From an uncultured Dorea sp. (lineage in GTDB: Bacteria > Bacillota > Clostridia > Lachnospirales > Lachnospiraceae), in contig NZ_CAKRAH010000015.1 in NCBI RefSeq assembly GCF_934294775.1, positions 1-59,928 on the forward strand: a stretch of DNA of 59,928 nt, read 5' to 3'. Both the position numbers and the translations under genes were made by a program. Shown piece by piece: positions 8,526 through 17,930 of this stretch. Each line of letters starts with the position of its first letter. The stretch's first letter is position 1. The notes below the pieces were generated by a model, which saw nothing but the letters and a program-made list of their open reading frames with translations, ran no database searches and was not told where the DNA came from.

Positions 8526-9611
8526 ATGAAACAATCCTCTTCTTTGTTATCCAAACATCATATCCTTCATGATATTCTCTTTACAATTGGGATTCTGATA
8601 CTGGCATCTTTTTTGTCTTTTTCATTTTTCCATGTTACCAGAAGCGATCCCGCTAATATTGCACTGATCTATAATCTTGCTCTTATCATCATTGCAAGAT
8701 TTACAACCGGTTATCTTTATGGTATTATTTCTTCTTTGTTCTGCGTTGTATTTATTAACTGGTGTTTTACATTTCCGTATTTTACGGTGAATTTTACACT
8801 GAGTGGATATCCTGTTACCTTTCTTGTTATGCTGTCTATTGCGCTGATTGTATGCACAATGACCACGCAGCTCAAAAAACAGGATAAGATGATACTGGAA
8901 CGTGAACGTGAGATCAGCGAAGTAGAAAAAGAACGTATACGTGCCAATCTGCTGCGTGCGATTTCCCATGATCTGCGTACACCGCTTACTTCAATTATCG
9001 GGTCCTCGGATTCTTTTATAGAAAATTATAAAGATCTGTCGGACCAGGAAAAATTAAGCCTTGTATCTACGATTAACGAGGACTCCCACTGGCTTTTAAA
9101 TATGGTCGAAAATCTTCTGTCCGTTACACGTATCCAGGATGATACCGGCACGGTAAAAAAAGAAGATGAAGTCGTAGAAGAAGTGGTATCAGAAGCAATC
9201 ATCCGCTTAAAAAAACGTATCCCGGATATCAAGATCCACGTACAGGCCCCTGAAGCTGTACTGATCATCCCTATGGATCCACTTCTGATTGAACAGGTGC
9301 TTATGAATCTGATGGAAAATGCTTTCGTACATTCCGAAAGTACCGCTCCTATTGATCTTAAGATCACCGAAGAAGCCGACTATGTTACATTTCATGTGAT
9401 GGATTATGGAAAAGGGATTGATGAACATGCAATTTCTCTGATATTAAAAGGGGAATATACTGCCCCCAAGATCTCGGATACGCATCGTGGAATGGGAATC
9501 GGCCTTTCCATCTGTAATACGATTGTCCAGGCTCACGGCGGACAGATTACCGCACGTAATCACGACAGCGGTGCCCAGTTTTCATTTACATTACCGAAGG
9601 AGGAAGCTTAG
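8526..9611 (+). CDS. KdpD-like sensor histidine kinase, short form (DUF4118 plus kinase)
   Basis: 361 residues. Four helices (about residues 14-112) correspond to the DUF4118 membrane domain of KdpD. A HisKA domain follows with phospho-acceptor H148 in AISHDLRTPLTS, then HATPase_c motifs NLMENAFVHS, DYGKGI and GMGIGLSICN. The large N-terminal KdpD and Usp domains of classical KdpD are missing. The start follows AAAGGAGAACTT; an upstream in-frame ATG at 8466 lacks such a site. Its partner response regulator begins 2 bp after the stop. No kdpFABC genes are nearby, so the target is unknown. Confidence 0.9.
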   Translation: MKQSSSLLSKHHILHDILFTIGILILASFLSFSFFHVTRSDPANIALIYNLALIIIARFTTGYLYGIISSLFCVVFINWCFTFPYFTVNFTLSGYPVTFLVMLSIALIVCTMTTQLKKQDKMILEREREISEVEKERIRANLLRAISHDLRTPLTSIIGSSDSFIENYKDLSDQEKLSLVSTINEDSHWLLNMVENLLSVTRIQDDTGTVKKEDEVVEEVVSEAIIRLKKRIPDIKIHVQAPEAVLIIPMDPLLIEQVLMNLMENAFVHSESTAPIDLKITEEADYVTFHVMDYGKGIDEHAISLILKGEYTAPKISDTHRGMGIGLSICNTIVQAHGGQITARNHDSGAQFSFTLPKEEA

Positions 9612-9613
9612 TT

Positions 9614-10327
9614 ATGAATGACAGTTATTCAATCTTAATCATAGAAGACGAAAAAAATATCCTGGATTTTATGTCCAAAACATTAAAATCCAACGGATAT
9701 AAAACCACTACTACCGATTCTGGAAAAGCAGCTCTTGCCATTATCAACTCAGGATGTCCGGACCTGATTCTTTTAGATCTTGGTCTTCCGGATATGGACG
9801 GCAATGAGATCATCTCTTCCGTCCGCAAATGGACCAGTTGCCCGATCATCGTCATCTCTGCAAGAACCGGGGAGCATGATAAAGTGACTGCTCTGGATCT
9901 TGGTGCAGACGATTATATTACCAAACCTTTTGGTACTTCTGAGCTACTGGCAAGAATCCGTACATCCCTGCGCCACAGCAACCGCATGACATCGAACTCT
10001 CCTTTATATATCCGTCCTTATAAATGTCAGGGACTGGTACTGGATTTTGAAAAAAGAATGGTGACTCTGGATGGTGAAGAGATCCATCTGACACCGGTAG
10101 AATATAAGATCGTCGCTTACCTTGCAAAAAACTCCGGAAAGGTTATAACATATGCCTCTGTAATGGCTAACGTCTGGGGTCCATATACAGACAGTAACAA
10201 CCGGATCCTGCGTGTTAATATGGCCAATATCCGCCGCAAGATCGAACGCAATCCGTCACAGCCACAGTTCCTGTTTACCGAAGTAGGAGTCGGCTACCGT
10301 ATGTGCGAAGACGAAAACGAGGTCTAG
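9614..10327 (+). CDS. KdpE-like OmpR-family response regulator
   Basis: 237 residues. The receiver domain has acidic residues near 11-12 (IEDEKN), phospho-acceptor D55 in LILLDLGLPD and the conserved lysine in YITKPFG. The C-terminal OmpR/PhoB winged helix (about 135-230) ends in FTEVGVGYRM. It is co-transcribed with the short KdpD-like kinase. In classical systems KdpE activates the Kdp potassium pump, which is absent here. Possible targets include repeats just downstream at 10382-10480, which is inference. Confidence 0.92.
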   Translation: MNDSYSILIIEDEKNILDFMSKTLKSNGYKTTTTDSGKAALAIINSGCPDLILLDLGLPDMDGNEIISSVRKWTSCPIIVISARTGEHDKVTALDLGADDYITKPFGTSELLARIRTSLRHSNRMTSNSPLYIRPYKCQGLVLDFEKRMVTLDGEEIHLTPVEYKIVAYLAKNSGKVITYASVMANVWGPYTDSNNRILRVNMANIRRKIERNPSQPQFLFTEVGVGYRMCEDENEV

Positions 10328-10381
10328 CAGAAATAATTCCGTATGATTTTTCCAATCGGAATGCGAAGCATTGACAAAATC

Positions 10382-10483
10382 GTTACTATTACTATTTGCC
10401 AGGTGTATAAATAGTAACATGCTAAGAAGGTGTTAAGGAAGACGTAAAAGTCTATACATTTCTTTTATATGTGTTACTATAAT
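10382..10483. repeat. GTTACTAT repeats downstream of the KdpE-like gene
   Basis: GTTACTATT (10382-10390) faces its inverse AATAGTAAC (10410-10418), and a third GTTACTAT lies at 10473-10480, overlapping a TATAAT (10478-10483). Together they could be an operator and a weak promoter for a short transcript ending at the terminator at 10531-10562. The rest of the 320-bp gap (10328-10647) shows nothing more. Confidence 0.4.
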
Positions 10484-10530
10484 AACGAAGTGGCATATCG
10501 TAAAGAAAAGCCTCATTCATTATTCTCTCA

Positions 10531-10562
10531 AAAAAAGGATGCACGTCCATGCATCCTTTTTT
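10531..10562. terminator. Bidirectional intrinsic terminator
   Basis: GGATGCA/TGCATCC stem (10537-10543 with 10550-10556), flanked by an A-run on the left and six T on the right. It suits plus-strand transcripts from the KdpE-like gene and minus-strand transcripts from glgP. Confidence 0.85.
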
Positions 10563-10647
10563 ACGTTCTTATATATTTTTTCTACAGCTTCGCAAGGAAC
10601 TGCATAGAGCAGCTCCTTACATTCATTCCTTTTTCTATTCACAACTT

Positions 10648-12906
10648 TTATACATGCCAGATATCTCTGTTATACTCTGCGATCGTACGGTCTGATGAGA
10701 AGAATCCTGCTTTTGCGATATTGACAATCATCTTCTTAGCCCATGTCATACGGTCTTCATAGTCTGCGAATACTCTTTCCTTAGTCTGTACATATTCTTT
10801 AACATCCAGAAGTGTCATGAACCAGTCTTTCTGGATCAGCTCTGCATGGATCTCAAGAAGTGTACGTACATCTCCGATCTTAAGCATCTCAGGGCTGATG
10901 ATGAAATCTACCCATCTGCGGATATCCTCGTCATTGATATAATAATCTGCAGCCACATAGTCGGCCTTTGCATAGTGCTCGATAACCTGATCACTGCTTT
11001 CTCCGAAGATGTAGATATTCTCATCACCAACAAGCTGGTGGATCTCTACGTTTGCTCCGTCTTCTGTTCCCAGTGTTACCGCACCGTTTAACATGAACTT
11101 CATGTTACCTGTTCCACTTGCTTCTTTGGAAGCCAGTGAGATCTGCTCTGATACTTCACATGCCGGAATCAGTTTTTCCGCCATTGTTACATTGTAATTT
11201 TCTACCATGACAACCTGCAGATACGGTGAAACTTCCGGGTCATTCTTGATCAGTTCCTGCAGACACAGGATTACATGGATGATATCTTTTGCAATGATGT
11301 ATGCAGGTGCTGCTTTTGCACCGAAGATCATTGTGATTGGTCTCTTTGGTTTATTTCCTGCCTTGATGTCCAGATATTTGTAGATGATATACAGGACATT
11401 CATCTGCTGTCTCTTATACTCATGGAGACGTTTGATCTGGATATCGAAGATTGCATTGTCGTTCAATACGACTCCTGATTCTTTTTCCAGATATTCCTTT
11501 AATGCTGTCTTATTCTGCTGTTTTACATCCAGGAGTTCCTTAAGTGCTTCTCCGTTATCAATCTGGGCAAGAAGTCCTTCCAGTTTTGCTGCATCTTTAC
11601 GGAATTCGCCCACTCCGTATTTATCCATCCACTCTACGAGTTTCTTATCACAGTGCATTAACCATCTTCTGAAAGTGATACCGTTTGTCTTATTATTGAA
11701 TTTTTCCGGATAAATGTCATAGAATGGCTTTAATTCTACATCTTTTAAAATCTCTGTGTGAAGGGCGGCTACACCATTTACACTAAATCCATAATGCATA
11801 TCCATTCTTGCCATGTGTACACGGTTCCACTCATCAATAATCTGTACGTCTTTGTTGTCGTATTTTGCTGCTACTCTTGCTGCCAGTTCACGGATAATTG
11901 GCATTAAGTGTGGAACAACTGCCTCAAGATAATCAACCGGCCACTTTTCCAGTGCTTCTGCAAGGATTGTATGGTTGGTATATGCGCATGTATTTGTCAC
12001 GATCTCAACCGCCTTATCCATAGAGATTCCTCTTGCTGTCAGAAGACGGATCAGCTCAGGGATTACCATTGATGGATGTGTATCATTGATCTGGATGACT
12101 ACGTGCTTGTCAAGGTCTTCCAGCGGGTATCCTTTTTCTTCACATTCTTTTAAGATGAACTGTGCCCCGTTACTTACCATGAAGTACTGCTGATAGATAC
12201 GGAGCAGTTCTCCCTGCTTGTCACTGTCATCCGGATATAAGAACAGTGTCAGGTTCTCACGGATGTTGTTTTTGTCAAATGAGATGCCATCGCCTACGAT
12301 ATTCTCATTTACAGATTCGATATCAAACAGGTGAAGTTTGTTTGTTCCATTTTCATATCCTGTTACATCAATATCATATAATTTTGAATGCAGGCTGAAA
12401 TCTTTGAACGGTACGTCGAATCCGATTCCTGTCTCTGTCAGCCAGCTTGTATTCTGAATCCATGGATTTGGAGTTTCTTTCTGTTTATGGTTTTCAAATA
12501 CCTGTTTGAACAGTCCAAGGTGATAATTAAGTCCGATACCATCGCCTTCCAGACCAAGTGTTGCGATAGAATCTAAGAAGCATGCTGCCAGTCTTCCAAG
12601 TCCTCCGTTACCAAGTGACGGTTCTGGTTCTACTTCTTCGATCTCACAGATGTCTTTTCCATTTGCTGCCAGAAGTTCTCTTACTTCTTCATAGACACCT
12701 AAGTTGATCAGGTTGTTCGATAACAGTTTTCCAATCAGGAACTCTGCTGATATATAATAAACTTTTCTTCCGTTTTCTGAAATATTTCTTCCTTTGTCTG
12801 CTGCGGCTTCTTTTACTGTACTAAGAAGTGCTGCGTAGATCTCCTCGTTAGACGCATCTTTGATTGATTTACCAAGTAACTGCTGTAACTTTTCTGAGAA
12901 ATTCAT
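10648..12906 (-). CDS. glgP: Glycogen/maltodextrin phosphorylase
   Basis: 752 residues, a GT35 phosphorylase releasing glucose-1-phosphate from alpha-1,4-glucans with PLP as cofactor. The PLP lysine lies in EASGTGNMKF, and PEPSLGNGGLGRLAACFLDS near residues 95-114 is the family glycine-rich block. The start is chosen because AGGAGGT lies 5 bp before this ATG; an in-frame ATG ten codons upstream lacks a site. It stands alone, with terminators downstream and a divergent AraC regulator upstream. Other glycogen genes are not in the window. Confidence 0.95.
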   Translation of the reverse strand: MNFSEKLQQLLGKSIKDASNEEIYAALLSTVKEAAADKGRNISENGRKVYYISAEFLIGKLLSNNLINLGVYEEVRELLAANGKDICEIEEVEPEPSLGNGGLGRLAACFLDSIATLGLEGDGIGLNYHLGLFKQVFENHKQKETPNPWIQNTSWLTETGIGFDVPFKDFSLHSKLYDIDVTGYENGTNKLHLFDIESVNENIVGDGISFDKNNIRENLTLFLYPDDSDKQGELLRIYQQYFMVSNGAQFILKECEEKGYPLEDLDKHVVIQINDTHPSMVIPELIRLLTARGISMDKAVEIVTNTCAYTNHTILAEALEKWPVDYLEAVVPHLMPIIRELAARVAAKYDNKDVQIIDEWNRVHMARMDMHYGFSVNGVAALHTEILKDVELKPFYDIYPEKFNNKTNGITFRRWLMHCDKKLVEWMDKYGVGEFRKDAAKLEGLLAQIDNGEALKELLDVKQQNKTALKEYLEKESGVVLNDNAIFDIQIKRLHEYKRQQMNVLYIIYKYLDIKAGNKPKRPITMIFGAKAAPAYIIAKDIIHVILCLQELIKNDPEVSPYLQVVMVENYNVTMAEKLIPACEVSEQISLASKEASGTGNMKFMLNGAVTLGTEDGANVEIHQLVGDENIYIFGESSDQVIEHYAKADYVAADYYINDEDIRRWVDFIISPEMLKIGDVRTLLEIHAELIQKDWFMTLLDVKEYVQTKERVFADYEDRMTWAKKMIVNIAKAGFFSSDRTIAEYNRDIWHV

Positions 12907-13175
12907 ATTGTACCTCCTGCATATGTGCTGTTTCATATAACCGGAATCTATTTTGATTCCATTCTTCTTATCCGGACTGTCTTGCTCTTCTTTTCTTCTC
13001 TGACACTCCGTAAGTTCTTTATCAATTTTCTTTACACTGATATTATAGCTACATTCTATCTCTTTTCTCTTGCATCATAATAGTAAAAAGTAATACAATA
13101 CTATCAAATATTTGACTTTTATGAAATCAGTCAGCTATTCACAGTTCCTTTGCTGCCTGATTTGTAAAAAAACTG

Positions 13176-14099
13176 ATGAACCATTATTTTAACCTTTATC
13201 TCCCCACAGAAAGGATGTATCAAAATATCATGAATACACTTACCTACGAGAACCTGCACGAAACAAAAAAACACGTCAGCATCCAGTTTCCTTATAATAC
13301 TTATCTGTGCTCGATTCCTCTGGATTTCACACAGGTTCCTCTTCACTGGCATAATGACGTGGAGATTATTGTGATAAAAAAAGGATGCGGTATCATTTCC
13401 GTTGACACCGAACCCAAAGTTGTGAAAGCCGGTGATATTATCCTGGTACGCCCCGGCCAGCTTCACTCTATCGCACAGCACGGAAAAGACCGTATGGAAT
13501 ATGAAAATATCCTGTTCCAGACAAGCCTTCTGTATTCTGATGATTCTGATCCCTGTACGGTTGGATATTTTCATCCTTATTTTTCACTGGAATATGAACT
13601 TCCGTGGCTTTTTGATGATTCATTTTCCTGCCATCAGGAGCTTTCTTCCTGCATTGAGACCATCGACCAGCTCTGCAGCAGGAAGCCGCATTATTATGAA
13701 TTGTCTGTAAAGGGACATCTGTTTCACTTTTTCTATCTCCTGTTCTCAAGTCAGGAGGCACCGGTTACATTTAACCGCAGCAAATCTCTGGAGAAGGTCA
13801 AGCAGATCGTTTCTTATATTGAGTTGCATTACGCCGAAGAGATCACAATTCAAATTGCCGCAGATTACATGGGGTTTTCCGAATCTCATTTTATGAAATT
13901 CTTCAAACAGCATCTGCATACAACCTTTACCAGCTATCTGAATGGTTACCGGCTTACAATTGCAGCCAGGCTTTTACTTACCGAAGATGACAGTATCCTT
14001 TCTATCTCGGAACGCACGGGATTTAATAACCTGTCTTATTTTAACCGGTTATTTAAAAAAGAATATCAGATGTCTCCAAGAGAATACCGGAACCGCTAA
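13176..14099 (+). CDS. AraC family transcriptional regulator (cupin sensor)
   Basis: 307 residues. An N-terminal cupin (about 40-140; PLHWHNDVEIIVIKKG and DIILVRPGQLHS) probably binds a sugar. Two C-terminal helix-turn-helix motifs (about 205-305) end in the AraC signature NLSYFNRLFKKEYQMSPREYR. The start is uncertain: this ATG lacks a clear ribosome site, and downstream ATGs at 13215 and 13230 lie next to AGAAAGG. Divergent placement relative to glgP 270 bp away suggests, but does not show, control of glucan use. Confidence 0.9.
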   Translation: MNHYFNLYLPTERMYQNIMNTLTYENLHETKKHVSIQFPYNTYLCSIPLDFTQVPLHWHNDVEIIVIKKGCGIISVDTEPKVVKAGDIILVRPGQLHSIAQHGKDRMEYENILFQTSLLYSDDSDPCTVGYFHPYFSLEYELPWLFDDSFSCHQELSSCIETIDQLCSRKPHYYELSVKGHLFHFFYLLFSSQEAPVTFNRSKSLEKVKQIVSYIELHYAEEITIQIAADYMGFSESHFMKFFKQHLHTTFTSYLNGYRLTIAARLLLTEDDSILSISERTGFNNLSYFNRLFKKEYQMSPREYRNR

Positions 14100-14135
14100 T
14101 CCGGCTCCGGCAGGTTCTCTTTCATACTTGAGTAT

Positions 14136-14182
14136 AAAAAAACGTGAACCAAAAGCTTCTGCTTACCAGGTTCACGTTTTTT
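14136..14182. terminator. Bidirectional intrinsic terminator
   Basis: Stem AACGTGAACC (14141-14150) with GGTTCACGTT (14169-14178), A-run before and T-run after. It serves the AraC gene on plus and the Na/Pi symporter gene on minus. Confidence 0.85.
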
Positions 14183-14255
14183 ATTCATATGATATGTTTT
14201 CAGGAATCATTCCTGCAATCTTCCCAATACCGGACACTTGTATTTATCCAGATTT

Positions 14256-16064
14256 TTATTCAACCTCTTCCGGTTCCATACTTCTCATATGTTCCCCGTC
14301 TTTTTTGATCTCATATTTCTGATTATATTCATTCAGATAAGTCTTATATTCAGCGCTGTCAGAAGGATATACCTTCGAATCATGGATATGTGTATCCATA
14401 TTCTCTTTATCACTGTTCATAAGTGCAACCATCGCACTTGCACAGTGCGCTGCAATACGGTTAAAGCTGTTCAGGATATCTGTAAATACTGTTCCTTCTT
14501 CCAGACCACATCCACCACTACTCATACGTTCCACATGACGCATCTTCAGTTCATCACACAGTGTTGTAATGACCATACCAAGCGGTGCTACTCTCTGTGC
14601 CATCTCTTTATCGTTCTCAAGGAATGCCTTACATGTAAGATTGATCTCCTCACGTACCGCTTCCATGACAACATTCAGTTCGTCCCATGCATCCTCTGAG
14701 AACTGTGTCTTATTCTCATGCATATCACTGGACATATATGCAATATAAGAAGCATGATCTCCGATACGTTCAAAGTCATTGATCGTATGCAGATAAAGTG
14801 AAACCTGTCTTGTCTGTGCTGTATTCATCTCATGCTTTGTCAGCTTGATCAGATAATCACCAAGACGGCTTTCATACTTATCGATCAGGTCTTCCTTTTT
14901 CTGAACCTTGTCGAACTTACTCTGCTGGTACTCATTCAGAAGATTCATTGCACGGTTAACATTCTTACGAAGCTTCTTCGCCATGCCGCTCATTGCTCTG
15001 TGACACTGCCCGATTGCCAGTGCAGGATACGCAAGAAGACGCTCTTCCAGAAGATCAAAGTCTGCTTCATCTTCCAGTTCTTCTGCGCTGTCTTTTACCA
15101 GCCAGCATACCAGCTTCTCAAGTTTATTAATAAACGGGAACAGAACACATACCGTTACCAGACGGAACACGGTGTTCAACAGGGCAATCGATACCGGCGA
15201 CATAATATTGTCCAGAAAATCAAAATGGACAAATGCATTGATCGCATAAAATCCGATCGACCAGATCAACATTCCAAAGGTATCATTTAATAAATACACA
15301 AGTGCGGTTCTCTTACCATTCTTATTTGCTCCGATCGCTGAGACCAGTACCGGACAGGATGCTCCCACACCGATACCAAGAATAATCGGAAATGCGCTGG
15401 AAAATGTAAGGATTCCTGTTACCGACAAAGCCTGCAATACACCAACGGTAGCAGATGCGCTCTGCAGTACGGCTGTAAACGCAATACCTACTAAGATACC
15501 TGCGATTGGATTCGAGAACATCGTCAGCATATCAATAAATACTTTACTCTCTCTTAATGGTGTAACCGCACCACTCATTGTCTGCATTCCTGTCATCAGA
15601 ATAGCAAAACCAAGCATGATATTACCGATGTTCTTGTGTGTCGTTCTTTTACAGATCATCCGCATGATCGTACCGATCACTGCTACAACTGCCGCTATTG
15701 TTGCGGACGATAATATCTTCGCAATTCCATTGGATCCATCAATATAAGAAAGACATAAGATCCATCCTGTAATACTGGTACCGATATTGGCTCCCATGAT
15801 GATACCGATTGCCTGTTTCAGCTTCATCATACCGGAGTTAACAAATCCGATAACCATAACCGTTGTTGCAGAAGATGACTGAATTACACTGGTTACTGCC
15901 GTACCAAGTGCTACCCCTTTCAGCGGTGTGTTTGTCATTTTGTAAAGGAATGCTTCCAGTTTGTTACCGGCAACCTGTTTCAGTCCATCTCCCATCAGGG
16001 ACATTCCAAACAGGAACAAAGCAACTCCGCTTAACAATGACAATACCATAGAAAATATTTCCAT
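14256..16064 (-). CDS. Na+/phosphate symporter with PhoU domain (NptA/PNaS family)
   Basis: 602 residues. Residues 1-310 form the duplicated membrane core with the paired QSSSAT (VTSVIQSSSATTVM) and QSASAT (VLQSASATVGVL) motifs of the PNaS family. A cytoplasmic PhoU-like helical domain (about 335-560) follows. The protein takes up inorganic phosphate with Na+ at the membrane, and the PhoU part probably adjusts flux. Upstream at 16091-16129 are four 11-bp-phased TTWACA-like half-sites, suggesting phosphate-limitation control. Confidence 0.92.
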   Translation of the reverse strand: MEIFSMVLSLLSGVALFLFGMSLMGDGLKQVAGNKLEAFLYKMTNTPLKGVALGTAVTSVIQSSSATTVMVIGFVNSGMMKLKQAIGIIMGANIGTSITGWILCLSYIDGSNGIAKILSSATIAAVVAVIGTIMRMICKRTTHKNIGNIMLGFAILMTGMQTMSGAVTPLRESKVFIDMLTMFSNPIAGILVGIAFTAVLQSASATVGVLQALSVTGILTFSSAFPIILGIGVGASCPVLVSAIGANKNGKRTALVYLLNDTFGMLIWSIGFYAINAFVHFDFLDNIMSPVSIALLNTVFRLVTVCVLFPFINKLEKLVCWLVKDSAEELEDEADFDLLEERLLAYPALAIGQCHRAMSGMAKKLRKNVNRAMNLLNEYQQSKFDKVQKKEDLIDKYESRLGDYLIKLTKHEMNTAQTRQVSLYLHTINDFERIGDHASYIAYMSSDMHENKTQFSEDAWDELNVVMEAVREEINLTCKAFLENDKEMAQRVAPLGMVITTLCDELKMRHVERMSSGGCGLEEGTVFTDILNSFNRIAAHCASAMVALMNSDKENMDTHIHDSKVYPSDSAEYKTYLNEYNQKYEIKKDGEHMRSMEPEEVE

Positions 16065-16090
16065 AATTTTCTCCTTTGTTGTCAGCTAAT

Positions 16091-16129
16091 TTTACACTCA
16101 CTTAACACTCTTTTAAAATATTCTTAACT
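16091..16129 (+). promoter_or_regulatory. Candidate PhoP-type box (11-bp phased half-sites)
   Basis: TTTACA (16091), TTAACA (16102), TTAAAA (16113) and TTAACT (16124) start exactly 11 bp apart on the plus strand, 27 bp upstream of the Na/Pi symporter. The pst promoter region has similar half-sites. Orientation is opposite to the symporter, so which gene is controlled is open. The remaining sequence up to 16355 shows no gene. Confidence 0.5.
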
Positions 16130-16355
16130 TTTCCTTTCTTATTATGTCACGTTGAACAGCTGATTACAATCTTATATTTACATGAAAATGCATTTTTTCA
16201 CATCACGTAGAAAAATCATTCTCGTCAATTACTGTTTTTTCATCAATTTATCCAAAAATTACCCCCGGTATTTCAAAATCTTACCTTGCACTTACCGTCA
16301 GAATAAGCTATCATTTTGTCTATATGAGCAAATGTTTAAACGGAGGACCCTATTT

Positions 16356-17777
16356 GTGAATAAAAGAGAACAAGAACACCTGATACAGACCGTCTATCCG
16401 GGTTCGATCGCAGAAGAACTGGAAATCGAACCTGGCGACATACTGTTAAAAATAAATGGGCAGAAAATTGAAGATGTCTTCGACTACCGTTACCTTATGA
16501 AAGACGAATACGTCGAAGTCCTTATCCGTAAGCCTTCCGGGGAAGAATGGCTTCTGGAGATTGATAAAAATTATGATGATGAACTGGGAGTTGAATTTGA
16601 AAATGGCCTGATGAGCGAATACCGTTCCTGCAGTAACAAGTGTATGTTCTGCTTCATCGACCAGATGCCGCCAGGCATGCGTGAGACATTATACTTTAAA
16701 GATGATGACTCCAGACTTTCCTTCCTGCAAGGAAACTATATTACCATGACAAATATGAAGCAGGCCGATATCGACCGTATCATCCACATGCAGCTGGCCC
16801 CGATCAACATCTCCGTACAGACAACCAATCCGGAACTGCGCTGCAAGATGCTCCATAACCGGTTTGCAGGAGAAAAACTTAAGTTCTTAGAGGATCTGTA
16901 CGAAGCACATATCGAGATGAACGGACAGATCGTACTTTGTAAAGGAGTAAATGATAAGGATGAATTAAAGCGTTCCATCGAAGATCTTTCTCATTATCTT
17001 CCTTTTATGAGAAGTGTCTCTGTCGTTCCGGCCGGACTTACCAAATACCGGGAAGGACTCTATCCGCTGGAACTCTTTACCAAAGAAGAAGCCGGTGAGG
17101 TCATTGATATGATTGAAAGCTATCAGCCAAAATTCTATGACGAGTACGGACTTCACTTTATCCAGGCCAGTGATGAGTGGTATATTCTGGCAGAACGGGA
17201 CTTTCCGGAAGAAGAACGCTACGATGGTTATATCCAGTTGGAAAACGGAGTCGGTATGATGCGTCTGTTAAAAACCGAATTCCAGGATGCACTGGATACT
17301 CTTATAAAAAGTGATGAATATGAAACATGGAAAGCTGAGACAAAGCGTACACTGACCATAGCTACCGGAAAACTTGCTTACAGTACGCTCGCCGGATTTG
17401 CCGATGAGATTATGAAAGCATTTCCGAATATAAAGATCAACGTCTTCGCCATCCGCAATGATTTCTTTGGGGAGACGGTTACCGTATCCGGACTGATTAC
17501 CGGACAGGACCTCAAAAAACAGCTTCTGGAAAAGAAAGCATCCGGTATCGATCTTGGTGATACGCTTCTGATTACATGTAATATGTTGCGAAGCGGGGAA
17601 CAGGTCTTTCTGGATGACATAACCGTACAAGAACTGGAAGAAGCATTGGATATGAAGCTTGTCGCTGTCGAAAACCAGGGACAGGATCTGATCGAAGCGA
17701 TGCTGAATCATCATTATACAATGAACCGTGAGAATGATTCGGATAGTTTTGTGTATGTGCGGGGGTATGATTCGTAA
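16356..17777 (+). CDS. DUF512 radical SAM protein with N-terminal PDZ-like domain
   Basis: 473 residues from a GTG start preceded by CGGAGG; upstream in-frame ATG codons lack such a site. Residues 5-70 are PDZ-like (VYPGSIAEELEIEPGDIL). A Cx3Cx2C iron-sulfur motif follows at C92, C96 and C99 (RSCSNKCMFCFIDQ). The rest matches the DUF512 family, widespread in Clostridia and Cyanobacteria and of unsettled function. Residues such as PGMRE and LQGNYITMTNM are typical. It stands alone, with a terminator downstream. Confidence 0.9.
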   Translation: MNKREQEHLIQTVYPGSIAEELEIEPGDILLKINGQKIEDVFDYRYLMKDEYVEVLIRKPSGEEWLLEIDKNYDDELGVEFENGLMSEYRSCSNKCMFCFIDQMPPGMRETLYFKDDDSRLSFLQGNYITMTNMKQADIDRIIHMQLAPINISVQTTNPELRCKMLHNRFAGEKLKFLEDLYEAHIEMNGQIVLCKGVNDKDELKRSIEDLSHYLPFMRSVSVVPAGLTKYREGLYPLELFTKEEAGEVIDMIESYQPKFYDEYGLHFIQASDEWYILAERDFPEEERYDGYIQLENGVGMMRLLKTEFQDALDTLIKSDEYETWKAETKRTLTIATGKLAYSTLAGFADEIMKAFPNIKINVFAIRNDFFGETVTVSGLITGQDLKKQLLEKKASGIDLGDTLLITCNMLRSGEQVFLDDITVQELEEALDMKLVAVENQGQDLIEAMLNHHYTMNRENDSDSFVYVRGYDS

Positions 17778-17820
17778 AAAACAATCATTTTCAGAACTCA
17801 CCACTTGGAAAACATATGAA

Positions 17821-17866
17821 AAAGAACAGTAAATACTGTAATTTCTCGTATTTACTGCTCTTTTTT
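17821..17866. terminator. Bidirectional intrinsic terminator
   Basis: Stem CAGTAAATAC (17827-17836) with GTATTTACTG (17848-17857), T-run on the right, A-rich on the left. It lies between the convergent DUF512 and CDF genes. Confidence 0.85.
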
Positions 17867-17930
17867 ATTTATCCACAACGCATCTCATTTTCAGAAATGT
17901 TATCCACGCCGGTTCTTCTTTTTCCTCATT

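Noticed and set aside
8622..8969. Minus-strand ORFs within the KdpD-like gene
   Set aside because: They lie wholly opposite a clear kinase gene, lack ribosome sites and resemble no family.
10328..10530. kdpFABC or other K+ transport gene fragment
   Set aside because: No coding similarity in any frame; only repeats and a terminator.
14238..15290. Plus-strand ORFs opposite the Na/Pi symporter
   Set aside because: Antisense shadows of a well-supported gene, with Cys/His-rich nonsense composition.
16182..16355. N-terminal extension of the DUF512 protein
   Set aside because: No ribosome site at the upstream ATG; a strong CGGAGG precedes the GTG at 16356, where family homology begins.
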